Source: an uncultured Kiritimatiellota bacterium (GTDB taxonomy: Bacteria; Verrucomicrobiota; Kiritimatiellia; RFP12; DVOR01). Taken from it: 64,000 nt of DNA. Of this stretch, positions 42,009-49,296 are shown piece by piece. How positions within the stretch are numbered: the stretch's first letter is position 1; each line of letters starts with the position of its first letter. Below the pieces are notes generated by a model that saw only the letters and a program-made list of their open reading frames with translations, was not told the DNA's origin and did no database searches. Position numbers and translations under genes: made by a program. The stretch is taken from assembly GCA_944391055.1 (NCBI GenBank), contig CALXSF010000009.1, positions 1 to 64,000 of the forward strand, in the 5' to 3' direction.

Positions 42009-43205
42009 TCAGCGCGTCGGGGCGGCGCGGAGGCGCTCGCGGGTGGCGGCGTCGACGCCGCGGATGAGGATCTCGACGCGGCGGTTGGAGGGGGTGCCGC
42101 GCTCCAGGTCGACGGGGTCGAGGGGCTGGTCGTAGGAATGGCCGTAGGCGGCCATGCGCCCGGGGGCGACGCCGTTCTGGGCGAGGTGGTTCATGACGCT
42201 GCGCGCGCGCGCCTCGGAGAGCTCCTGGTTGTAGGCGTGGTCGGAGCCGTGCTGGCGGTCGGCGTGGCCGTGGAGCTCCACCCGCGCCTGGGGGTTGGCC
42301 TCGAGGGCGCCCAGGACGATGCGGGTGAGTTCGTCGAGGACGGGCAGCTCGGCGGGGCTGACGATGGCGGTGTCCTTGGCGAAGCCGACGCGCAGCTCAA
42401 GGCGCATCTGGTCGGCGGAGCCGGCGGGGGTGACGTCGCGGAGCTTGGCCGCGTGGGCGGAGGCCTCGTCGTAGCGCTTGGCGCCGGGCTCGATCTCGGC
42501 GACGGGGGCGAGGGGCTCAAGCCCGGCCGCGCCGCCGTCGTCCCCAGGGCCGCCGCAGAACCAGACGAGCCCGAGGTCGGCGGTGGTGAAGTGCAGGAAG
42601 TCATCGTCCAGCGCCACGTGCCAGCGCAGGTCGCCGCGCAGCGAGAGGCGTTCGGTGAGGTGCCAGAAGGCGCCCAGCCCCGCCTGGGCGAAGAGATGGG
42701 CCTCCTTGCCGTCCTGCCAGATGGGGGCGGAGGTGGCGCCGTAATAGGCGAGGCCGCCGGCGAGGAAGGGGTCGAAGCGGGCGTAGCGGTCGAAGTGCCA
42801 AAGGGCTTCCGCGCCGAGGCCGAGGATGGTGCGCCCGCCGTGGGCGCCGCTGGCGGTCTTGGTGCCGCGCCCGATCATGCCGAAACCTTCGAGGGAGAGG
42901 GGGCTGTCGGCGAAGTCGTAGCCCAGGCGGAGGACGACGTAGGGCTGGACGCCCCGGAGGTTGCTGCCGGGCTTGGGGTGGGTGGCGTTGTGCAGGCGCA
43001 TGGCGCCGGCGCCGAGGCCGAGGTAGAACCGCCCCTCGGAGCGGCCGTCGTCCTCCTCGGCGGCGGGGGCGGCTCCGCGCGCGGCGGCGTCCTCGGCGGT
43101 GGGGGCGACGGGCGCGTCGTCGCGCGCGGTGACGACGGGGCCGCGTTGGGCGAGGGTGGGCGTGGAAACGGCCAGCACGGCCGCCAGGAGTGCGAGGGGC
43201 TTCAT
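42009..43205 (-). CDS. Outer-membrane protein with OmpA C-terminal domain
   Basis: A 398-residue protein with a Sec signal (residues 1-19, cleavage after LAQ), a low-complexity acidic linker, an eight-strand beta-barrel-like domain (about 60-225: FYLGLGAGAMRL, YVVLRLGYDF, LRGDLRWHVAL) and an OmpA-like peptidoglycan-binding domain at the end (ELHGHADRQHG, YNQELSEARARSVMNHL, NRRVEILI). It anchors the outer membrane to the wall. Start fixed by AAAGGAA 9 nt upstream and a promoter at 43230-43238. Confidence 0.88.
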   Translation of the reverse strand: MKPLALLAAVLAVSTPTLAQRGPVVTARDDAPVAPTAEDAAARGAAPAAEEDDGRSEGRFYLGLGAGAMRLHNATHPKPGSNLRGVQPYVVLRLGYDFADSPLSLEGFGMIGRGTKTASGAHGGRTILGLGAEALWHFDRYARFDPFLAGGLAYYGATSAPIWQDGKEAHLFAQAGLGAFWHLTERLSLRGDLRWHVALDDDFLHFTTADLGLVWFCGGPGDDGGAAGLEPLAPVAEIEPGAKRYDEASAHAAKLRDVTPAGSADQMRLELRVGFAKDTAIVSPAELPVLDELTRIVLGALEANPQARVELHGHADRQHGSDHAYNQELSEARARSVMNHLAQNGVAPGRMAAYGHSYDQPLDPVDLERGTPSNRRVEILIRGVDAATRERLRAAPTR

Positions 43206-43229
43206 CTCATGGGTTCCTTTCGGCCTCAT

Positions 43230-43238
43230 ACGATAGCA
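43230..43238 (-). promoter_or_regulatory. Extended -10 promoter of the OmpA-like gene
   Basis: Minus strand TGC then TATCGT (43235-43230); leader of about 20 nt with a Shine-Dalgarno. Confidence 0.5.
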
Positions 43239-43277
43239 TATCCGCGCGGGCTTTGCCGTCCGGCGGCGGGGGCGGCC

Positions 43278-44195
43278 CTAGGCCAGGAGGTAGCGCTCGG
43301 CCTCAAGGGCGGCCTTGGCGCCGGCGCCGGCGGCGATGACGGCCTGTTTGTAGAAGGGGTCCATGGCGTCGCCGGCCGCGAAGACGCCGGGGGCGGAGGT
43401 GCGGACGCCGTCGGTGACGATGTAACCTTGGGGGTCGAGGTCGAGGGCCCCCTTGAGGAAGGCGGTGTTGGGGGTGTGGCCGATGGCGACGAAGAGCCCG
43501 CTGACGGGGAGCTCGCGGGTCTCGCCGGTCTTGACGTTGCGGAGGCGGAGGGCGGTGACGGTGCGCGCGGCGGGGTCGAGGACGTCGTCGACCACGGTGT
43601 CCCAGACGGGGACGACGTTGGGGGCGGCGAGGACGCGCTCGGCCATGACCTTGCTGGCGCGGAGGGCGTCGCGGCGGTGGATGAGCCAGACCTTGGCGCA
43701 GAGGCGGGAGAGGAAGAGGGCGTCCTCGCAGGCGACGTCGCCGCCGCCGACGACGGCGACCTCCTTGCCGCGGAAGAAGGCGCCGTCGCAGGTGGCGCAG
43801 GCGCTGACGCCGTGGCCCATGAGGGCGCGTTCGTTGGGGAGCCCGAGCCAGCGGGCGGAGGCGCCGGTGGCGATGATGAGGGCGCGGGCCTCGAGGGCGC
43901 CGGCGACGAGGGTGTCCAAGCGCTTGATGGGGCCGGCGAGGTCGGCGGCGGTGACCTCGTCGACCTCGAAGGCGGCGCCGAAGCGTTCGGCCTGGCGGCG
44001 CATGGCGACGACGAGGTCATAGCCGTTGATGGGGGCGGGGAAGCCGGGGTAGTTCTCCACCTCGGTGGTCTGGGTCAGCTGGCCCCCGGGCTGGGGGCCT
44101 TCGAGGACGAGCGGGGCGAAGCCGGCGCGGGCGGCGTAGAGGGCGGCGGCGCAGCCGGCGGGGCCGCTGCCGAGGATGATGAGGTCACGCGTCAT
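43278..44195 (-). CDS. trxB: Thioredoxin reductase
   Basis: An NADPH- and FAD-dependent flavoprotein that reduces thioredoxin. It has 305 residues: FAD site GSGPAGCAAALYAARAG (9-25), NADPH site VVGGGDVACEDA, redox pair CATC near residue 133 and the C-terminal FAD motif GVFAAGDAMD. GGAGA precedes ATG 44195; the start overlaps no gene but lies 11 nt after an LpoB-like gene, so it is read with the lipoprotein cluster, an unusual partner. Confidence 0.94.
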   Translation of the reverse strand: MTRDLIILGSGPAGCAAALYAARAGFAPLVLEGPQPGGQLTQTTEVENYPGFPAPINGYDLVVAMRRQAERFGAAFEVDEVTAADLAGPIKRLDTLVAGALEARALIIATGASARWLGLPNERALMGHGVSACATCDGAFFRGKEVAVVGGGDVACEDALFLSRLCAKVWLIHRRDALRASKVMAERVLAAPNVVPVWDTVVDDVLDPAARTVTALRLRNVKTGETRELPVSGLFVAIGHTPNTAFLKGALDLDPQGYIVTDGVRTSAPGVFAAGDAMDPFYKQAVIAAGAGAKAALEAERYLLA

Positions 44196-44206
44196 GGGGC
44201 TCTCCG

Positions 44207-44797
44207 TCATTCGGTGCGCTTGACGATGCGCGTCTCCTTGACCATGACGGCGGTGCCGGCGGCCAGGTCGTTGAGGCGCAGCTGGAAGTAGTATTCGTGC
44301 TGGGTGCCGCCGTTGTCGCGGCGGAGGTCGCGGGCGATGATCTTGCCGGTGAGGGAGAAGTCGGGGGCCTTGAGCTGGCCCTTCTTCTGGATGGTGGCTT
44401 GGTCGAACTCGTCGTTGCCGCGGACGGCGCGGGCGTCGGAGATGGTCTCGTCGCGGTTGGAGGCCTTGTCGGCGAAGACGGCGGAGAGGGCGAAGCGCTC
44501 GTCGGCGAGGAGCGCCTCGGAGACGCGGGCGGTGAGGAGGTCGGTGTCGATGCCCAGGTTGGTCTCGTCGGAGACGTTGCCGATGGCCACGACGTAGATC
44601 TTGCCGGGGGGCGTGAGGGCGCGGACCTTGGCGGAGGCCAGGATGGCCTGGGTGGTCTCGGCGGCGGCGGCCTCGAAATCCTTGTAGTCGAGCCCGGCGA
44701 GGATCTCGGTGTCGTTGTGGGTGTCGACGAGGACGGTGCGGTTGGCGCAGCCGGCGGCGAGCAGAAGGGCGGCGAGCAGGAGGGGGAGGGTGCGCAT
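44207..44797 (-). CDS. LpoB-like lipoprotein, copy 2
   Basis: A 196-residue lipoprotein with signal and lipobox LAAGC (Cys17). It belongs to the LpoB/PBP-activator family: DYKDFEAAAAETTQAIL, VAIGNVSDET, ALLADERFALSAVF, DFSLTGKI and the YYFQLRLNDL strand. In enterobacteria LpoB crosses the periplasm from the outer membrane to activate PBP1B. It is a paralogue of the next upstream gene (same 196-residue length, about 40% identity by eye) with the same motif order. Which synthase it controls here is unknown. Confidence 0.85.
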   Translation of the reverse strand: MRTLPLLLAALLLAAGCANRTVLVDTHNDTEILAGLDYKDFEAAAAETTQAILASAKVRALTPPGKIYVVAIGNVSDETNLGIDTDLLTARVSEALLADERFALSAVFADKASNRDETISDARAVRGNDEFDQATIQKKGQLKAPDFSLTGKIIARDLRRDNGGTQHEYYFQLRLNDLAAGTAVMVKETRIVKRTE

Positions 44798-44814
44798 GGG
44801 GGCGTTCCTTTCGG

Positions 44815-45405
44815 TTACCAGACGGGCATCCCGGGGCCGACGGCCTTGACGGTCTGGAGGGAATCCTGCCAGAGGGTGACGCCGTCGGCCAGGCGGGTGG
44901 CCTTGAGGGTGAGGAAGTATTCGACGCGCGTGCCGCCGTTGTCGCGGCGGACGTTGCGCTGGGTGAGTTTCCCGGTGAGGGAGAGGTCGGGGGCCTTGAG
45001 CCGGCCCTTCCGCTGGACGGTGGCCTGGTCGAACTCGGCGTCGCCGCGGACGAGGCGGGCGTCGGCCACGGTTTCGTCGCGGGCGTCCCCGAAGAGGGCG
45101 GAGACCTCGAAGCGGCCGTCGGCGAGGAGGGCCTCGGCAAGGCGGCCGGTGAGGAGGGCGGGGGCGAGGTGCTGGCAGGTGTCGTTGGTGATGGGGCCGA
45201 GGGCGACGACGGCGGGGCGCCGGGCGTCCCCGGGCAGGCGGGGGCTGGCCAAGAGGCTCTGCGCCATCGCGGCCGCCGCGCCCTCCAGATCGCGCCAGTC
45301 ATAAGAGACGGTCGTCTCCGCGTCGTTGGCCGTGTCCACCAGCTCGGTGGAGGCACAGCCGGCGCAGAGCAGCGCCGCCAGCAGGAAGCCGCCCGAAGGC
45401 CTCAC
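44815..45405 (-). CDS. LpoB-like lipoprotein, copy 1
   Basis: A 196-residue lipoprotein. The start is GTG 45405, whose G-T-G-A overlaps the TGA of the upstream YcfL-like gene; AGGAG lies 7 nt before it. Lipobox LLCAGC. Family motifs: YDWRDLEGAAAAMAQSLL, VVALGPITNDT, EALLADGRFEVSALF, LSLTGKLTQRNVRRDNGG. The copy shares the DEFDQAT/AEFDQAT and RRDNGGT blocks with the following paralogue. Two separately coupled LpoB-like genes side by side suggest two different glycosyltransferase-transpeptidase targets or a heteromer. Confidence 0.85.
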   Translation of the reverse strand: MRPSGGFLLAALLCAGCASTELVDTANDAETTVSYDWRDLEGAAAAMAQSLLASPRLPGDARRPAVVALGPITNDTCQHLAPALLTGRLAEALLADGRFEVSALFGDARDETVADARLVRGDAEFDQATVQRKGRLKAPDLSLTGKLTQRNVRRDNGGTRVEYFLTLKATRLADGVTLWQDSLQTVKAVGPGMPVW

Positions 45406-45764
45406 TCGAACTCCTGCAGGTAGAGCCGGAAGTCCTCGCAGTCGCCGCTGGGCGCGGTCGCGCGGAGATAACGGATCTCGTAGGGGGCCAACGAGAGGAG
45501 GCGGAGGTCGGAGGCGGGGGTGCCCTCGCCGACGGCCAGCCCGCGGGCGTCGAGCCACGTGAAGCGATACCGCAGGCGCAGGGGGTCGCTGTCCTCGTTG
45601 GCGAGGGTGACCTGGGCGGAGAGGCTGTTGGGCTCGCGGACGGTCCGCACGTCCATGACCTTCACGGCGTCGGCGCCCGGGCCGGAGACGTGGTCGGCGT
45701 AAGGGCCGGCGCAGCCGGCCAAGGCGAGCGCGGCGGCGGCCGCGAGGAGGGGGATGTGTCTCAT
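45402..45764 (-). CDS. YcfL-like (DUF1425) lipoprotein
   Basis: A 120-residue lipoprotein with lipobox LAGC (Cys near residue 18) and a small beta-sandwich: VMDVRTVREPNSLSAQVTLANEDSDPLRLRYRFTWLDARGL is the family pattern. In E. coli ycfL is directly upstream of lpoB, as here. Role unknown. AAAGGAA upstream, 4 nt after the preceding gene. Confidence 0.8.
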   Translation of the reverse strand: MRHIPLLAAAAALALAGCAGPYADHVSGPGADAVKVMDVRTVREPNSLSAQVTLANEDSDPLRLRYRFTWLDARGLAVGEGTPASDLRLLSLAPYEIRYLRATAPSGDCEDFRLYLQEFE

Positions 45765-45768
45765 GGGT

Positions 45769-47187
45769 TCATTCCTTTCTGTCAAGGTCAAGCACCATCA
45801 CGGCGGCGGGCCCGGCCGCGGTGGGCCGGCGCACCCAGACGAGCGTGTTGCCTTTCGGCGCGAGCGTCAGCGAGAGCGCGCGCCCCCCGGCGGGCGAAAG
45901 CGTCAGCCGCCCATCCTTCGGGCGGGGCAAGGCGGCCATCCAGACCGTCTTGGGCAGGAGGTCGGCGCACCGCACGTCCGCGGCGTTGGTCGCGACGTCG
46001 GCGGCGGCCATCGCCAACCCGAAGAGCAGGGGCGCCAAGGCGTTGTCGGTGCTGTGGCGGATGGCCGCCTGGCCGCCCTCCTGCGCCGCCACGCGCACCA
46101 CCGTCCGGGCCACCTGGCGGGTGACGATGCCCGGCCACGCGCGGTCGAATTGGTCATGCGCCAAGGCCTCCACGTCCGCCAACGGCTGGAGCGCCACGCC
46201 GTTCACCGCGTAGGCGCGGGCGGCGGCGGGGCGGTTCTCCAAACGCGGGACGTCGAAGCTGAGCGTGCCGAAGCCGCGCCCGTGCCCGGCCAACGAAGGG
46301 TAGGGCAGGGTGAAGGGGCGGGCCACGCGCCGGGGCGCCAGCCCATCCTCCACGTAGACCCACACCCGCCCCTCGGGCGCGGCCCCCGCGCGCGCCGCCG
46401 CGGCGTCGGCCTGGGCGGCCGCGTTGCCGGGGGCGAGGGCGGCGGCCATGGCCAGATCGTTGAGCGAGGCATCCCCGGCGCACCAGCGCACGACCCCCGC
46501 CACGTGGGCCGCGTAGGCGTTGCCGAAGCCCCGGAGCCCGCCGAACAGGCGCGCGGCGCGGGCCGATTCCTCCGCCGCGGCCTCGGCGACGGCCGCGGCG
46601 AGGCGCTTGGGCTCGGGGCCGCCGGCGGCCTTCCGCGCGGCCTCGGCCTCGCGCGCGGAGAGCCCGGCCGCGTCCGAGGCGTCGGCGATGTCGTCGGCGC
46701 AGCGGAAGAACCACTCCTGCTGGCGGCGGCGGGCGCGGTTGAGCTCCACGCGCATGGCGCCGGGCTCCCCGAGCGCGCCATAGGCGAGGGCCTTGTAAAG
46801 GTTGGCGAAGACACGGTCGAGCCCCTCCGGCGCGTAGGGCATCACGCAGTCGTTCACCGCCACGGCGGCGGCCTGGTCGGCCGCGCCCGCGCCGAAGCGG
46901 CGGCGCGCCACGGCATTGAAACCGTTGTCGGCGGCGTCGAGGTTGTCCACCGCGCCGGCGGGATCCCCGGCCATGAGGGCGAGGGCGCCGGCCTCGGCGG
47001 CCCAGAAGGGGCCGTCCGCGCCGGACTCCCCGGCATCCTCGGCGGCGTCCGCATAGGCGGCGGCGTAGTCGCCCGCGGCCACCCGCGCCGCCTGCTCCTC
47101 CAGCCGCTCGCCCAGCGACAGACACCCCGGGAGCACGGCCAGCGACGCCGCGCCCACCAGGATTCCGAACCATCCGCCGCGACGCAT
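45769..47187 (-). CDS. COG3014-like lipoprotein
   Basis: A 472-residue lipoprotein: signal peptide with lipobox LPGC (Cys near residue 19), then an Ala-rich helical repeat region (about 25-230) and a mixed C-terminal part including RPFTLPYPSL and ARTVVRVAAQE. This matches the COG3014-type protein that in some gammaproteobacteria sits just before ycfL and lpoB. First gene of the unit. The ATG is 6 nt downstream of a TATACT box, so it is probably leaderless. Function unknown. Confidence 0.75.
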   Translation of the reverse strand: MRRGGWFGILVGAASLAVLPGCLSLGERLEEQAARVAAGDYAAAYADAAEDAGESGADGPFWAAEAGALALMAGDPAGAVDNLDAADNGFNAVARRRFGAGAADQAAAVAVNDCVMPYAPEGLDRVFANLYKALAYGALGEPGAMRVELNRARRRQQEWFFRCADDIADASDAAGLSAREAEAARKAAGGPEPKRLAAAVAEAAAEESARAARLFGGLRGFGNAYAAHVAGVVRWCAGDASLNDLAMAAALAPGNAAAQADAAAARAGAAPEGRVWVYVEDGLAPRRVARPFTLPYPSLAGHGRGFGTLSFDVPRLENRPAAARAYAVNGVALQPLADVEALAHDQFDRAWPGIVTRQVARTVVRVAAQEGGQAAIRHSTDNALAPLLFGLAMAAADVATNAADVRCADLLPKTVWMAALPRPKDGRLTLSPAGGRALSLTLAPKGNTLVWVRRPTAAGPAAVMVLDLDRKE

Positions 47188-47193
47188 GGCAAC

Positions 47194-47202
47194 AGTATAG
47201 CA
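47194..47202 (-). promoter_or_regulatory. Extended -10 promoter of the lipoprotein cluster, leaderless
   Basis: Minus strand TGC then TATACT (47199-47194); 6 nt to the ATG at 47187. Confidence 0.65.
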
Positions 47203-47453
47203 CAAGACGGCGAAAGGGGCGGAAGGGTGGGCGTGGGGCGGCAGGCGGGTCTCCCTCCATGGGAGGCGGCGCCCCGGGGAAGGTGAGCCGGGGCCGGCCG
47301 CGCCCTCCCGCCTGCCGCTCCCACATCCACCCCCATTTGCCGCCGGGGCGCGCCTCTTACGCGGCCATGTGCGAAAAGGCCGAAAAAGAGCCGCACGGGC
47401 GAAAACCCGCACGGCCGCAACAACACGAAAGGAGTGTGAACGCACACTGAAAA

Positions 47454-47530
47454 TGGCGGGAAGGACGGGGCTCGAACCCGCGACCTCCGGATCGACAGTC
47501 CGGAGCTCTAACCAATTGAGCTACCTCCCC
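47454..47530 (-). tRNA. tRNA-Asp (anticodon GTC), copy 2
   Basis: The acceptor stem GGGGAGG pairs with CCTTCCC (one G-U), anticodon loop CTGTCGA, anticodon GTC. CCA is encoded. It is identical to the copy 32 nt upstream and co-transcribed with it. Confidence 0.95.
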
Positions 47531-47562
47531 GAAAAAGAGGGCTTTCCTTTTCCCAGAGGGAA

Positions 47563-47639
47563 TGGCGGGAAGGACGGGGCTCGAACCCGCGACCTCCGGA
47601 TCGACAGTCCGGAGCTCTAACCAATTGAGCTACCTCCCC
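47563..47639 (-). tRNA. tRNA-Asp (anticodon GTC), copy 1
   Basis: Same 77-nt sequence as the next tRNA. Its promoter is the extended -10 at 47659-47667. Confidence 0.95.
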
Positions 47640-47658
47640 GGATGAAGAAAGCGCACAT

Positions 47659-47667
47659 ACTATACCA
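47659..47667 (-). promoter_or_regulatory. Extended -10 promoter of the tRNA-Asp pair
   Basis: Minus strand TGG then TATAGT (47664-47659), about 20 nt before the first tRNA. Confidence 0.55.
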
Positions 47668-47777
47668 AATCGCCCTCCCGCCGCGCAACCCCCTTTTTTC
47701 GTTTTCCCCAAAAAATCTCCACGATGTGATTGCGCAGTTGCAAGAAAGACCGCGCCCTATCGATTTTGCCTTCATTT

Positions 47778-48048
47778 CGACAATCGCCCAAGCCATCGTG
47801 CAACGGTCATAAACCTAAGACCATGCTCACTGACAAAGGTCCCGAATTTCTCCATGAGACACGCTTGAGGTCCTCCTCCGCGTCCACATCCACGCTCGCC
47901 ACTCACTGCGCCTAGGGGAAAGGCCCCATCGCGCGCCACCGGCATCGCCTCATTATTCACCATACCCCGCACCCTCCGAGAGGTCTTCTGACCATGCGTG
48001 TTTCCCAATTTCTCTCACGCGCCTACGCAAATCCATTGACATTCTAAA
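47778..48048 (-). repeat. Direct repeat R1 flanking the restriction-modification genes (degenerate gene copy)
   Basis: About 270 bp without an intact gene. It aligns in the same orientation with 51204-51511: shared anchors include CAACGG at 47802/51237, CTCCTCCGCGTC, CACCGGCA and GCAAATCCATTG at 48027/51490. On the minus strand the alignment runs codon by codon around the peptide PVARDGxF (47928-47951 region), with synonymous changes, so R1 and R2 look like two decayed copies of one short gene. R1 lacks about 30 bp present in R2. Confidence 0.65.
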
Positions 48049-48069
48049 TGCGGCGGATTTAACGCTGAT

Positions 48070-49296
48070 TTATTCGGATTCATAGTGGAACACTTGATAA
48101 TTTTCCACATTACGCTTGTTGATTAGGAATTTCTCTGCTCTCGCCTCTCCATTAGGTTGATGCCCTTGATGGAACGTTGACAATAAATCTCCGCAATTGG
48201 CACGATTGAGTTCCAAAATCATCATCCTGCGGAATCTGACACTATTTTTCATTCGTGACGCATAACTCAATGGAGATTTCGCAGAACCAGTGTGACGTAA
48301 AAGAAACTCATATCTAAATCTCGTCACTTCGTTGCCGCAGTCTTTGTCTTTGATTGTATTATGCTCATAAATCACGTACCAAAAACGGTCGCATCGATCG
48401 ATTGCCGTTAGTAGATTTTCCTTATCGTTACCGGGCGATGCATTTTTTGCGATGTCACTTGCTTTCAAATCACCATAGAACTTATGAATCGGGAATACTA
48501 AATCGAAATCAAGGCTTCCTTTCTTTTTGCCTTCGTTTCCTTGGTAAACGATTGCGCTAGTTTTATGTTGTGCAAGGAATGTCGCAAACTTGAATTCGAG
48601 GTACCAACCTGGCCATTCCGTCTCACGCCACTTTGACCATTTGTTTTGCTGCATTTCTTTGATTGCAGATTCGCCGTGAATCCAATTGGAAAAAGGCATC
48701 TCGCCGTTGAAATCTTTAAATATATTGAAGAGTGCTGAATCAGAAAGAACAGATTTGTTCCCCTCAAGATACGCTGCAAACACATTGCGTCTAATGGTCG
48801 TGATATGATTGCCATGTAAGTCTATTCTCGTGGCAACACCATCTTTCATCGCGCGAAATAAATCGTTGACATAAACAAACGCTGAGGAATTGTGCATCTT
48901 GCGTTGCATATATGTCTTAGTGGCAAAGTCAACAAAGACGACATTGCCTTCATAATGATACACACCTAGAAAATGTACATAATAACCCAACTTTGTCAGT
49001 TTATGACAAACGGGTTTATACCAAGATTTCAATTGAATACGCTTCTTAAAGGTTGGATGATTCCCATGGCCTCCAAGGAATGTAACTGCCGCCGAAAGTA
49101 TTGCATGTTTTTTAGCCGAAAAAGAACAATCAATAAACGGGTAATTCTTCCCTTCCATCTCTACTGTTGCTTGTTTCGCGACCCCGATGGGTAATGCTGA
49201 GACAATGACCGAGGCCAATTGGGCTGGGGCAAGTGGCTGGTCATAATCCTTTTCTATATTAAGCCGAGAGTCGATCTGTTCGCTTTTCTCATTCAT
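48070..49296 (-). CDS. Putative type II restriction endonuclease
   Basis: A 408-residue protein, soluble, no signal. I do not recognise a named family. A PD-(D/E)xK nuclease core is suggested at about residues 266-284: SLDFDLVF followed by YGDLKASD, giving Asp then Asp-x-Lys. An upstream Glu-rich helix (WYLEFKFATFLAQ) would fit the core fold. The gene overlaps the cytosine methyltransferase gene by 8 nt and is read after it, which is the usual arrangement of a type II pair. Base composition (about 45% GC by eye) is far below its surroundings, a sign of recent transfer. Confidence 0.7.
   Translation of the reverse strand: MNEKSEQIDSRLNIEKDYDQPLAPAQLASVIVSALPIGVAKQATVEMEGKNYPFIDCSFSAKKHAILSAAVTFLGGHGNHPTFKKRIQLKSWYKPVCHKLTKLGYYVHFLGVYHYEGNVVFVDFATKTYMQRKMHNSSAFVYVNDLFRAMKDGVATRIDLHGNHITTIRRNVFAAYLEGNKSVLSDSALFNIFKDFNGEMPFSNWIHGESAIKEMQQNKWSKWRETEWPGWYLEFKFATFLAQHKTSAIVYQGNEGKKKGSLDFDLVFPIHKFYGDLKASDIAKNASPGNDKENLLTAIDRCDRFWYVIYEHNTIKDKDCGNEVTRFRYEFLLRHTGSAKSPLSYASRMKNSVRFRRMMILELNRANCGDLLSTFHQGHQPNGEARAEKFLINKRNVENYQVFHYESE

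Noticed and set aside
47431..47449. AGTGTG...CACACT palindrome after the tRNA-Asp pair as a terminator
   Set aside because: Short stem, no T-run on the minus strand; left out as unsupported.
47811..47915. Plus-strand LTDKGPEF peptide resembling an integrase DDE motif (LTDNGPEF)
   Set aside because: The match is a few residues in a short frame, no other transposase motif is near, and the R1/R2 codon pattern is better kept on the minus strand.
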